Below are positions 14,608 to 22,178 of a stretch of 54,868 nucleotides of DNA, piece by piece. The DNA is taken from the NCBI GenBank assembly GCA_900755085.1, contig CAAEFF010000074.1:1-54868 (forward strand), read 5' to 3'. The notes under the pieces are model-generated. The model did no database searches. It was not told the DNA's origin and saw only the letters and a list, made by a program, of their open reading frames with translations. Every line of letters begins with the position of its first letter. Positions within the stretch are counted from its first letter, which is position 1. The position numbers and the translations under genes were made by a program. Source of the stretch: an uncultured Streptococcus sp. (GTDB taxonomy: Bacteria > Bacillota > Bacilli > Lactobacillales > Streptococcaceae).

Positions 14608-16890
14608 ATGGAACGAGAATTTGACCTACTACCACTTTTAGACCATATAGACCCCTCGATTTTATCTTATCAAGAGTGGATCAACGTCGGAATGGCCTTA
14701 AAACATGAGGGGTACACAGCTTCCGATTGGGATAATTGGTCCTTACGTGATCCGGCCCGATACCGTAAATTTGAATGTTTTAAGAAATGGGACACCTTCA
14801 ACGAAGAAGCGGGTTCCATTGTCACGGGTGGTACAATCGTACAACTCGCGAAAGATCACGGCTGGGTGAATCCATACTCAAGCGATAGCGAGGGAGCCCA
14901 TGAGCTTGATTGGAACGATACGATCGATCGAGACTATCGCGTCATTGATAAGAACTGGATCGAGGGGAAAGAGATTCATGAGCCTACAAACTGGAATCCA
15001 GTACAAGAGATTATCAAGTACCTCGAGGCCTTGTTTGAATCGCCTGAGAATGTCGGTTACGTTACCGAGTCATATCCAAAAGTAAACGACGAAACGGGCG
15101 AAATAGAGAAATGGCTTCCAACCAAGGGAGCGTATGACCGGACCGCGGGGCAACTGATCGAGCAACTTAGCAAGTGTAACGGCGATATCGGGGCGGTACT
15201 CGGAGATTACCACAAAGAGGCGGGCGCGTGGATCCGATTCAATCCACTCGACGGTAAAGGTGCCAAAAACGAGAACGTGACTGATTATCGGTACGCGCTA
15301 GTTGAATCGGACAGTATGAGCGTTGAGAAACAAAACGCGATCTATAAAGAGCTGGAATTGCCAATCGTTGCCCTTGTATATAGTGGAAACAAGTCCTTAC
15401 ACGCTATCGTGAAAGTGGACGCTGGCAATTATGAGGAATACAGAAAGCGCGTTGACTACTTATATAAGATATGCCAGAAGAACGGAATATCAGTCGATAC
15501 GCAAAACCGCAATCCGTCGCGCTTGTCACGTATGCCGGGCTTCGAGCGAAACGGCCAGAAACAATTCCTTGTTGATACAAATATCGGTAAACGTAATTGG
15601 GAAGAATGGTATCAGTACATCGAGGATCTTAACGACGATCTTCCAGATCCGGAAGGGCTGGGGGATAGCTGGGACAACCTCCCAGAGCTTGCGCCCGAGC
15701 TGATCGAAGGCGTCCTTCGACAAGGGCACAAAATGCTGATCGCTGGGCCGTCAAAAGCTGGTAAGTCCTTCAGCTTGATCGAAATGTCAATCGCAATCGC
15801 AGAGGGCAAGAAATGGCTTGAATGGAACTGTACACAAGGCAAGGTCCTATATGTCAATCTCGAGTTAGACCGTGCGTCATGTTTGCACAGATTCCGGGAC
15901 GTGTACGAAGCAATGGGACTTCAACCTAACAATCTTCAAAATATAGATATATGGAACTTACGCGGAAAGACGGTCCCTATGGACAAGTTAGCTCCGAAGC
16001 TGATCCGCCGGTCGCTCAAAAAGAACTATATAGCCGTCATTATTGACCCGATCTATAAAGTCCTTACGGGTGACGAAAACAGCGCGGACCAGATGGCACA
16101 CTTCACGAATCAATTCGACAAGGTCGCGACAGAACTCGGGTGTTCGGTGATCTATTGCCACCACCACAGCAAAGGCGTTCAAGGGGGCAAGAAATCAATG
16201 GACAGGGCCAGTGGTTCGGGCGTATTCGCTCGAGATCCAGACGCACTGATTGACTTAGTGGAGCTTGACGTGACAGAGGAGCTATACGCCCAACGAATCA
16301 ACCACACGGCGACACGTATCTATAAGGAAGCAATTCGAGCAGCAAACATTGACTATTACCAAGACAACGTAAGCCTTGACGATCTCCAGAGTGCAAGCGT
16401 CATGAGAACACACTTCGAACAAGCAATTCCAAACGTACTCGATCGTAAGCCGTGGACTGAGAAGATCGAACAAGCCCGTCGAGCGATCGAAATATCGACA
16501 GCGTGGCGCGTGGAAGGAACGCTTCGAGAGTTTGCCAAGTTTAAAACTATCAATATGTGGTTTAGCTATCCAGTACATTTTCTGGACGACTCGGGAGTTT
16601 TGGCTGATATCCAGCTTGGGGAGGACACGAACGCGAAGAATTCACCATGGAAGAAAAATTTTGATAAGAAGTTGTCAAAAGAAGAGCGAACCGAAAAACG
16701 CTCCGAAAGAATCGAAACAGCTATCAAGGCCCTTGACGATGGAATAAGTCCAGTTACAATTGATGATCTGATCGTTTATTTCTCACTCGAAGACAAGCCG
16801 GTAAGCGAAAAAACCATTCGCCGATGGATCAAAAATAACGGCAAATTTGAGATAGAAAACAAAGAAATTATAGCAAAAACGGACACCTAG
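14608..16890 (+). CDS. Phage primase-helicase
   Basis: 760 residues. The N-terminal PriCT-like module (SYQEWINVGMALKHEGYTAS, about 20-60) is followed by a primase-polymerase-like domain with ALVESDSMS and YSGNKSLHAIVKVDA (about 225-280), then a RepA/AAA_25 RecA-like helicase with Walker A AGPSKAGKS (about residue 380) and an IIDPIYKVLTG strand. The C-terminus is a helical winged-helix-like segment. This single protein probably primes and unwinds at the origin. The repeat cluster beginning in its last codons fits an origin next to the initiator. Confidence 0.85.
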   Translation: MEREFDLLPLLDHIDPSILSYQEWINVGMALKHEGYTASDWDNWSLRDPARYRKFECFKKWDTFNEEAGSIVTGGTIVQLAKDHGWVNPYSSDSEGAHELDWNDTIDRDYRVIDKNWIEGKEIHEPTNWNPVQEIIKYLEALFESPENVGYVTESYPKVNDETGEIEKWLPTKGAYDRTAGQLIEQLSKCNGDIGAVLGDYHKEAGAWIRFNPLDGKGAKNENVTDYRYALVESDSMSVEKQNAIYKELELPIVALVYSGNKSLHAIVKVDAGNYEEYRKRVDYLYKICQKNGISVDTQNRNPSRLSRMPGFERNGQKQFLVDTNIGKRNWEEWYQYIEDLNDDLPDPEGLGDSWDNLPELAPELIEGVLRQGHKMLIAGPSKAGKSFSLIEMSIAIAEGKKWLEWNCTQGKVLYVNLELDRASCLHRFRDVYEAMGLQPNNLQNIDIWNLRGKTVPMDKLAPKLIRRSLKKNYIAVIIDPIYKVLTGDENSADQMAHFTNQFDKVATELGCSVIYCHHHSKGVQGGKKSMDRASGSGVFARDPDALIDLVELDVTEELYAQRINHTATRIYKEAIRAANIDYYQDNVSLDDLQSASVMRTHFEQAIPNVLDRKPWTEKIEQARRAIEISTAWRVEGTLREFAKFKTINMWFSYPVHFLDDSGVLADIQLGEDTNAKNSPWKKNFDKKLSKEERTEKRSERIETAIKALDDGISPVTIDDLIVYFSLEDKPVSEKTIRRWIKNNGKFEIENKEIIAKTDT

Positions 16891-17160
16891 GGACAAGGAC
16901 AAGGACAAAAAAACAATCGACTTTGTCCCTAGGGACAAAATGAGGGACAGGGACAAAGTCGAAGGACAAACTCGAATGTGTCATTCGAAAATGTCCCTAG
17001 GGACAAGGGACAAAATATCGAAAATGTCCCTGTCCCTATGAGGTCAATTTGAGGGACAAAATGAGGGACAAACTCGATTATTTATCGAAAATGTCCCTAG
17101 GGACAAAATGAGGGACAGAATCTCTCCTTCTCCGAAGGGAGAGATTTAAGAAAATGTCCC
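16888..17160. repeat. GGGACA/TGTCCC repeat cluster, putative phage replication origin
   Basis: About 270 bases hold sixteen copies of GGGACA or its complement (counted by hand). Three are arranged as the perfect 14-bp palindrome TGTCCCTAGGGACA at 16924-16937, 16992-17005 and 17092-17105, the last two inside a longer shared block with flanking TCGAAAA. No reading frame occupies the region. Iteron-like repeats after the initiator/primase gene fit a theta-type origin. A regulator-binding array is the main alternative. Confidence 0.65.
17119..17147. other. Hairpin within the origin-like region
   Basis: AATCTCTCC (17119-17127) pairs with GGGAGAGATT (17138-17147), and an inner TTC/GAA adds to the stem. 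No T tract follows, so it is probably not a terminator. Confidence 0.5.
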
Positions 17161-17168
17161 TGAGGTCC

Positions 17169-17235
17169 AAGGGGAACAGGAACAGGAACAGGGGGGCTTT
17201 GCTCCCGCCCCCTGTAACCCTGTAACCCTGTCCCC
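17169..17235. repeat. Large imperfect inverted repeat
   Basis: The left arm has three GGAACA-type units and ends in GGGGGGC (17190-17197). The right arm begins GCCCCCTGTAACCCTG (17206 onward) and ends CTGTCCCC, so the arms pair through most of their length around a short TTTGCTCCC loop. It could extrude as a cruciform and may be the melting or structured part of the origin. Confidence 0.5.
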
Positions 17236-17315
17236 TAACTTGGACTTAGCGCGAGAGCGTGGTAAGTAAAAAGAAAATGCAAAAATGAAAAAGTATAAAA
17301 AAGAGGTGGCGAAAA

Positions 17316-17735
17316 ATGATTGAGTTCTTTTTGCCGATGGAAAAAATTCCGACGACGACACACCAACAGAAAAAAGTAAACGTGAGAAATGGTAAGCCGA
17401 TTTTTTACGAACCCGAAGAACTAAAAAACGCACGGGCAAAATTTGAGAGCTTACTTGCGCGTCACGTTCCACCAGATAAGCTAAAAGGGCCGATCCGGCT
17501 CACGGTCAAATGGTGCTTCCCGATGATTAAGGGAGGGCGAACTGGACAGTATAAGACAACCAAACCAGACACGGATAATCTTCAAAAGTTGTTTAAAGAT
17601 TGTATGACGAAGCTCGGTTTTTGGAAAGACGACGCACAGGTCGCAAGCGAGATCGCGGAGAAATTTTGGTCTGAGGTCGTGGGGATCTATGTCAGAGTGG
17701 AGGAATGGGACGATGAACTATATACATTTCTTTAG
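17316..17735 (+). CDS. RusA-family Holliday-junction resolvase
   Basis: 139 residues. The conserved C-terminal block KPDTDNLQKLFKDCM ... GFWKDDAQVA carries the acidic residues (Asp-x-Asp-Asn and Asp-Asp) of the RusA active site. It cuts four-way junctions made during phage recombination so that concatemers can be packaged. First gene after the origin-like repeats, with GAGGTGG upstream. Confidence 0.88.
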   Translation: MIEFFLPMEKIPTTTHQQKKVNVRNGKPIFYEPEELKNARAKFESLLARHVPPDKLKGPIRLTVKWCFPMIKGGRTGQYKTTKPDTDNLQKLFKDCMTKLGFWKDDAQVASEIAEKFWSEVVGIYVRVEEWDDELYTFL

Positions 17736-17934
17736 TGTCGAGCTCCCGGACTTTATGGCACGAAATAACCAAGTCGCACAAAGCCTCGGTTTTGGTTCCG
17801 AGCGTTATTGGTTCTGGACCGTGGACGCGATCGCTGAGATCTGCAAAAAGCACAATGACGATGAACTAGTCGTAAAGCAATTCGGGCTTTTGTTTGAATG
17901 GCTCGAGAAACAAGCGGAAGGAGTGAAAGCATGA
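17713..17934 (+). CDS. Small phage protein
   Basis: 73 residues, unrecognised; a compact helical protein (ARNNQVAQSLGFGSERYWFW, later VVKQFGLLFEWLEKQ). ATG 17713 is preferred because GGAGG (17699-17703) lies at the right distance. It overlaps the end of the resolvase gene by 23 bases and the next gene by four. Confidence 0.6.
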   Translation: MNYIHFFSVELPDFMARNNQVAQSLGFGSERYWFWTVDAIAEICKKHNDDELVVKQFGLLFEWLEKQAEGVKA

Positions 17935-18143
17935 AAAAAAAAACGTACTATGAAGTCTTGGAAGAGATGGAGCGAAAAAATAGCTCGCAATATGAAATAT
18001 TGTTAGAGCTGGGCGAGATCTGTTTTTCTATGATCGAAAGAATGAACCGAGATCAAGTGCGAACCGTTAGAGAGACAGAAGTCACGCTCAACGGTAAAAA
18101 TTACCAGATCACAATCGAGGAGCGGAGCCCATGGAATATGTGA
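17931..18143 (+). CDS. Small phage protein
   Basis: 70 residues, unrecognised. A helical, charged N-terminal half (YYEVLEEMERKNSSQYEILL) is followed by a beta-hairpin-like end (TEVTLNGKNYQITIEE). It begins at ATG 17931 in a four-base overlap with the preceding gene and overlaps the next by 13 bases, so translation is probably coupled. Confidence 0.55.
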   Translation: MKKKTYYEVLEEMERKNSSQYEILLELGEICFSMIERMNRDQVRTVRETEVTLNGKNYQITIEERSPWNM

Positions 18144-18646
18144 AATATGATCCGAAGCAGCGCGCAGAATTCAAAAAGAATCTAAAGCGTCTAATGGACG
18201 AAAAAAGAGTCACGAAAACGCAACTTTCAAGAAAGCTGGGCTGGTCCTACAATACGATTTATTATTGGATCCGTGGGGATCGTGTACCCGATAAAACAGG
18301 AATCGAGGCTATATGCGATTATTTCGGAATTTCAGACGTGGAACTCTTAGGATCTGAAATGAAGGTCCGCACGTTCGCTTATTATAAAAATGATACGCTG
18401 ATCGCTTTCGGCACCATGGACGAGATCGCTGAACAAACTGGGCGAAAGATCGAGTCGTTGCGGAGTCTTCTTTGCAACTCGAAACGATTTAATAAGACGA
18501 CGAAAACATACATGATCGAGCTCGAAGACGATAGACGATACAAGCTAAAATTTAAACAGTCGTTTACAATCGACGAGCTAAATCTAAAAGGGATCGGGTG
18601 GCTACTAGAAAGCCCACTCGTAGAAGTAGAAGAGGTGGAAGAATGA
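18131..18646 (+). CDS. HTH (XRE) regulator with extra C-terminal domain
   Basis: 171 residues. Residues about 12-70 form an XRE helix-turn-helix (VTKTQLSRKLGWSYNTIYYW); the remainder contains TMDEIAEQTGRKIESLRSLL, which looks like a second small helix-turn-helix of the kind in phage-encoded translation or transcription factors, followed by a basic beta segment. Probably a middle-phase regulator. It starts inside the preceding gene and overlaps the next by four bases. Confidence 0.7.
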   Translation: MEYVKYDPKQRAEFKKNLKRLMDEKRVTKTQLSRKLGWSYNTIYYWIRGDRVPDKTGIEAICDYFGISDVELLGSEMKVRTFAYYKNDTLIAFGTMDEIAEQTGRKIESLRSLLCNSKRFNKTTKTYMIELEDDRRYKLKFKQSFTIDELNLKGIGWLLESPLVEVEEVEE

Positions 18647-19134
18647 ATAAACAGGAATTGATAAAAATTTACGAGGACACTAACTGTACTCTTATTTCAA
18701 TTAATGGAGTTTTGGAAGATCTCAGACAACTAGATGAACCAAAAGAAAAAGTCACGCTTCCCCGGCCGGTGGCGAACTGGATATCGTGCGTGAGAGGCCG
18801 AAACAAGACTTTACATTTTGCGCTGGAAAACGCACCAGAAGATGTGAATCTTTGGTTTTGTGAAGATGAAAAGAATCGGCAAAATGTATTCGCTGACGCT
18901 TGGGTGAATGGGTATCATATTGAGAAAGAAAAACGATATATTGTAACAGTAAAAAATATTGGCGACGGCTGGGAGTATTTGAAATGGAACAGCGTACAAC
19001 AATACTGGTATTTTGGCAATAAGGAAAGACTAGACGATGTCCGTTTGTATCACACGTTAGAAAATCTGCAAAAAGGGGGCTTCGGGAACGTGTTTGTAAA
19101 CCCGCTCTTTACGATTGAGGAGGTAGCGGAATGA
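18643..19134 (+). CDS. DUF1642 family phage protein
   Basis: 163 residues. A helical N-terminus, then RPVANWISCVRG, FADAWVNGYHIEKEKRYIVTV and a closing GFGNVFVNPLFTIEEV follow the DUF1642 pattern seen widely in streptococcal and lactococcal phages. Function is unknown. The ATG at 18643 (GAGGTGGAAGA ahead) overlaps the previous stop. Confidence 0.75.
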   Translation: MNKQELIKIYEDTNCTLISINGVLEDLRQLDEPKEKVTLPRPVANWISCVRGRNKTLHFALENAPEDVNLWFCEDEKNRQNVFADAWVNGYHIEKEKRYIVTVKNIGDGWEYLKWNSVQQYWYFGNKERLDDVRLYHTLENLQKGGFGNVFVNPLFTIEEVAE

Positions 19135-19343
19135 GAGACTGTCCATGTCAGACTAGCGGGCATTTCTGTATGGAATGTGAGCGTGAGTTGATCGCAGAAA
19201 TGAGGCAAAATGAGAGGGAAAGGCAATTAAAAGAGCTTGAACAAGCGCTTGAATTATTGGATAAGTACCCGACTCCGCTGATGGATCTCGCTAAAGTTTA
19301 CGTCAAGAATAAAATTATGCTGTTGATCGAAGGAGAGAAATAA
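19131..19343 (+). CDS. Small cysteine-containing phage protein
   Basis: 70 residues. The N-terminus has four cysteines (CPC ... C-x2-C, residues 4-17) that could bind zinc, followed by a long charged helix (EMRQNERERQLKELEQALEL). No family recognised. It overlaps neighbours on both sides by a few bases. Confidence 0.55.
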   Translation: MRDCPCQTSGHFCMECERELIAEMRQNERERQLKELEQALELLDKYPTPLMDLAKVYVKNKIMLLIEGEK

Positions 19344-19450
19344 TGGACTTATTAACTGTTATATTCGGGCTCTTATCGCTTGCGTGGCTTGGTGGCCTCG
19401 CAGTGATCGGGCTCGCAATGTGGAAAGAAGGACGGGAAAATGACGAATAA
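19343..19450 (+). CDS. Single-pass membrane micropeptide (35 aa)
   Basis: A 35-residue frame beginning exactly at the last base of the previous stop codon (TAATG) with AAGGAGAG ahead. The product is almost entirely one transmembrane helix (VIFGLLSLAWLGGLAVIGLA) with a charged tail. The good ribosome binding site and the overlap with the next start support it being real. Confidence 0.55.
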   Translation: MDLLTVIFGLLSLAWLGGLAVIGLAMWKEGRENDE

Positions 19451-19715
19451 TGTAAAGCTAGTATGCGCAAATGTCGCGTTCGTTCTCTTCGTTCTCTTCG
19501 TGGTATGCGTCAATCTGAACACGCGAGTACGGGTGCTTGAGACGAGCAACAGCGAGCTACAACAAACAATCGAAACGCAAAAAGACGAGCTGGAAAAAAG
19601 CAAAGAAAAAAACACAATGCAAGACGTGATTATAAACAAATTGAATAATGATTATAATTCGCGTATGGCGCAGGAATTACAAGAGATCGCCGATATTAAC
19701 GGCGTGGGGGGATAG
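19440..19715 (+). CDS. Membrane-anchored coiled-coil protein
   Basis: 91 residues: a transmembrane helix (about 8-26, VCANVAFVLFVLFVVCVNL) followed by a coiled coil (LETSNSELQQTIETQKDELE). The layout resembles Rz-like or small inner-membrane spanins, but this is a Gram-positive host and the gene lies in the middle region, so function is unknown. It overlaps the micropeptide gene by 11 bases. Confidence 0.6.
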   Translation: MTNNVKLVCANVAFVLFVLFVVCVNLNTRVRVLETSNSELQQTIETQKDELEKSKEKNTMQDVIINKLNNDYNSRMAQELQEIADINGVGG

Positions 19716-19716
19716 T

Positions 19717-19878
19717 GTGAAAGTCTATGTCGTGAGGAAATATAACAAGCTGACGCGCTGGGATTGCAATCATTCGGCGAAGTTCGAGGAGTTTGAATTT
19801 GAAACAAAGGCCGAAGCGTTGGAATTCCGAAATAGCCAAAAAAGAGGCGTCTTTGACATTTACGAGAAAAAGAAGTAA
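19717..19878 (+). CDS. Small phage protein, GTG start
   Basis: 53 residues from GTG 19717, one base after the previous stop, with GGGGGG (19706-19711) as ribosome binding site. A small alpha/beta protein (MKVYVVRKYNKLTRWDC, then FEFETKAEALEFRNSQK) similar in style to phage DUF-type peptides; no function recognised. Confidence 0.5.
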   Translation: MKVYVVRKYNKLTRWDCNHSAKFEEFEFETKAEALEFRNSQKRGVFDIYEKKK

Positions 19879-19906
19879 ATAGCTTGAAGCTAGAAAGGAG
19901 GGGAGC

Positions 19907-20332
19907 TTGAGAATTGAGACAAGATACGGATATCTAATCGACGCACTTCGAAGATATCCGTTTGATAAAGAGATTAAAGAACGAATCGAAGAAATCACTT
20001 TCCCTTATCAAAATTTCGATGAGAACTGGTTTATAAAAAGCAAGGCAGCAAGTAACACGCCGGAAGCGCTCAAGAACGTTATTCTTAAAGAAAATGATCC
20101 AGAGTTAATTCGGCTCTATACGCTCGCAGAAGCGATCAAAGAATACACAAGCGAGTGTGCTCCCTCAAATTGGGAGGCAATTAAGGCGCTATATGTGACG
20201 CGGTCGAAAAACGTCGAAGGGGTGGCACTCGAGCTCTTTATGTCAAAGAATTCAGTTTACAGGCATATCATTAAGCCGTTCTTCGAAGGACTGGAAAAGA
20301 AATATACAAGTTTTTTCTTAAAAAGTCACTGA
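19907..20332 (+). CDS. ArpU/RinA-like late transcription regulator
   Basis: 141 residues. The C-terminal half (NWEAIKALYVTRSKNVEGVA ... MSKNSVYRHIIKPFFEGL) reads as a sigma-like or ArpU-type helix-turn-helix, and the gene sits just before the packaging operon where ArpU-family activators lie in streptococcal and enterococcal phages. TTG 19907 is the likely start, with AAAGGAGGGG five bases upstream. It probably turns on the late promoter found just downstream. Confidence 0.7.
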   Translation: MRIETRYGYLIDALRRYPFDKEIKERIEEITFPYQNFDENWFIKSKAASNTPEALKNVILKENDPELIRLYTLAEAIKEYTSECAPSNWEAIKALYVTRSKNVEGVALELFMSKNSVYRHIIKPFFEGLEKKYTSFFLKSH

Positions 20333-20368
20333 AAGTTGGGAAAAGTGCACGAAAAAAGGTGATAAAAT
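20333..20368 (+). promoter_or_regulatory. Candidate late promoter
   Basis: An extended -10 element TGATAAAAT (20360-20368) has no good -35 hexamer at the usual distance, as expected of an activator-dependent promoter. AAAGTTGGGAAAAGTGCACG just upstream could be the binding site of the regulator encoded before it. Inference. Confidence 0.4.
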
Positions 20369-20407
20369 TGTATTATCGGAAGATTGAAGGAAACGACGAT
20401 CTTCATT

Positions 20408-20542
20408 GCGGACGACAGGACAAAAAGCCAACAGTTACATCAGCACGTTTTACTTTTCATAAAAAAACTTTCCCAGTTTGTGGGGTCTCCTTATATTTTT
20501 TAAAAATTATTTCGTTTCGGCGGTTCGATTCCGCCCGTCCGC
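20408..20542 (+). ncRNA. tRNA-like T-arm and acceptor structure
   Basis: GGCGG-TTCGATT-CCGCC (20519-20535) is a perfect tRNA T-arm with the invariant TTC and A58. It is followed with no gap by CGTCCGC (20536-20542), which pairs fully with GCGGACG at 20408-20414, like an acceptor stem. The 104 bases between are far too many for a tRNA and show no D-arm or anticodon arm, so this is not a standard tRNA. It may be a degenerate tRNA, a tRNA mimic or a relic attachment site. Confidence 0.4.
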
Positions 20543-20606
20543 TTTTGGTAAGGTTCTTTTAGTTCTCCCCCTTGCCAGAGATTTCTATACTCTATACTTT
20601 TCTTTT

Positions 20607-20644
20607 CAGTCTCCCCCTATTCCTTTCTGGGGAGGCTGTTTTTT
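20607..20644 (+). terminator. Intrinsic terminator before the late operon
   Basis: CAGTCTCCCC (20607-20616) pairs with GGGGAGGCTG (20629-20638), with one G-T, followed by TTTTTT (20639-20644). With the upstream promoter it would bound a roughly 270-nt RNA containing the tRNA-like structure. Late genes beyond would need read-through or antitermination. Confidence 0.75.
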
Positions 20645-20654
20645 GGTGGTTTAA

Positions 20655-21710
20655 ATGCAAATTGAAAAAGTCAAAATAGCCGATCTGGTGGAATACGAGG
20701 GAAATGCGAAGTTACACCCGCAAGAGCAGATCGACAAGATCAAAAAATCGATTCAAGAGTTTGGGAATAATGACCCGATCGCGATCGATGAAAACAATAT
20801 CATTATCGAGGGCCACGGACGTTTACAAGCGCTCGAACAACTTGGGTATACGGAAGCGGAAGTCATTCGCTTGTCTCACTTATCAGAGGATCAAAAGAAA
20901 GCCTATATCTTGGTACATAACAAGCTAAACATGGATACGGGCTTTGATACCGAAATGTTAAGAGATGAGCTGGACGGAATCTTTACCGTGGATATGGCAG
21001 ATTTTGGCTTTGACTTGCCAGAAGATGATATCGGCTTTGATTTTAAACCAGAGGAGTCAGAGGAAGAAGAAAAAGAATTTCATAGAGAAACAACAATAAA
21101 TCAATATAATCTGGACTTATTCGATCCAGCAAAGACTGAAGGGCGTTTTGAAATGCCCGCTCTTGATCCAGTGGATCACGTTCCGGAACGCTTGCAAGGC
21201 TTTAATTACGTTTTGAACAAGCCGGACCACGGCGCAGGAGTTCATTTCTTTCTTGATGATTATCAGTTCGAGAGGATATGGCAACGGCCGGAATACTATA
21301 TCGAGAAGCTAGGCGAGTTCGATTGTGTGCTTACGCCAGACTTTAGCTTATATCTCGATATGCCGGTCGCTATGCAAGTATGGAACGTTTACCGCTCGCG
21401 TTTAATTGGTCAGATTATGCAGAGATACGGCTATACGGTTATTCCCACGGTATCGTGGGCGTATTCGGACAGCTTTTCTTTTTGTTTTGACGGATTGCCG
21501 GAGGGCGCTACACTTGCGATCAGTACGATCGGGGTCAAGCAGAACGAAGAACAGTTTGAAATATGGTGCGATGGTGTGGACGTTATGATTGAGCTATTGA
21601 AGCCAAAAAGATTATTAGTCTATGGTGGTAAGGTCGAATATGACTACGGAGATATTGAAGTACACTATTTCGAAAATGAAACAACGGAGAAAATGAAACA
21701 TGGGCGGTAG
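20655..21710 (+). CDS. ParB-like nuclease domain fused to DUF4417
   Basis: 351 residues. Residues 1-105 are a ParB/Srx domain (VKIADLVEYEGNAKLHPQEQ, then the NNDPIAIDE and EGHGRLQALEQLGY motifs). After an acidic linker (about 125-145) the C-terminal 200 residues match DUF4417 in style (LDDYQFERIWQRP, LTPDFSLYLDMP, PTVSWAYSDSFSFCFDGLPE). Phage ParB domains are often fused to methyltransferases; here the partner has no known reaction. It opens the packaging operon, so it may nick, bind or mark DNA for packaging or replication. Only a weak GGTGG lies before the ATG. Confidence 0.8.
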   Translation: MQIEKVKIADLVEYEGNAKLHPQEQIDKIKKSIQEFGNNDPIAIDENNIIIEGHGRLQALEQLGYTEAEVIRLSHLSEDQKKAYILVHNKLNMDTGFDTEMLRDELDGIFTVDMADFGFDLPEDDIGFDFKPEESEEEEKEFHRETTINQYNLDLFDPAKTEGRFEMPALDPVDHVPERLQGFNYVLNKPDHGAGVHFFLDDYQFERIWQRPEYYIEKLGEFDCVLTPDFSLYLDMPVAMQVWNVYRSRLIGQIMQRYGYTVIPTVSWAYSDSFSFCFDGLPEGATLAISTIGVKQNEEQFEIWCDGVDVMIELLKPKRLLVYGGKVEYDYGDIEVHYFENETTEKMKHGR

Positions 21711-22152
21711 AGGAGCTAAAAGCTCGGGCGGTAAAGTCCGTAAAGCGAAAAAAGTAGGTGGTGGCGGTGGTGCGACTAGCGCCGGAACGTTGCCGCAAAG
21801 TACAGAGGCAAAGTTGAATCCTATTCAAATTAAACTGAAAAAGAAATTGTTTGCTAATTATCACGAGAAACGCGAGCAATGGAAGCGAATAGGGTCAAGA
21901 CAAACGGTTAACTATGATAAATCAGATAAGCGGATCACTCGAACACAAGGAGAAGCACACGTTTCCCGCGTGAGTCGGTGGAGAAAAGACACTTATTTCA
22001 GAGATTATAAGCCAAACGGAAAAAGTGCGGTACAAATTCAAAGCGGAAAAATGAAAAAACGCTGGGCGAAACATTTCAACGAGCACCACAACTCGAGGCG
22101 TGATGGCTTGAATAGCGGTTTTGTAAATGCTCAACGAATCAGAGTGAGGTAA
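21700..22152 (+). CDS. Basic phage protein upstream of terS
   Basis: 150 residues, unrecognised. It begins MGGRGAKSSGGK, a glycine/lysine-rich disordered tail seen in several phage head-region proteins, then a basic helical body and HFNEHHNSRRDGLNSG near the end. Very basic, so nucleic acid binding is likely. It overlaps the previous gene by 11 bases. Confidence 0.6.
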   Translation: MGGRGAKSSGGKVRKAKKVGGGGGATSAGTLPQSTEAKLNPIQIKLKKKLFANYHEKREQWKRIGSRQTVNYDKSDKRITRTQGEAHVSRVSRWRKDTYFRDYKPNGKSAVQIQSGKMKKRWAKHFNEHHNSRRDGLNSGFVNAQRIRVR

Positions 22153-22178
22153 AAAATCAAAAGTAAGGAAGTGAGGCG

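Noticed and set aside
16888..17160. CRISPR array
   Set aside because: The repeats are hexamers and short palindromes at irregular spacing without uniform spacers, and no cas gene is nearby.
20408..20542. A functional tRNA gene
   Set aside because: T-arm and acceptor are perfect, but no D-arm or anticodon arm can be placed and the spacing is about 60 bases too long.
20359..20562. 67-codon frame before the ParB gene
   Set aside because: No binding site, odd composition, and it crosses the tRNA-like element; more likely non-coding.
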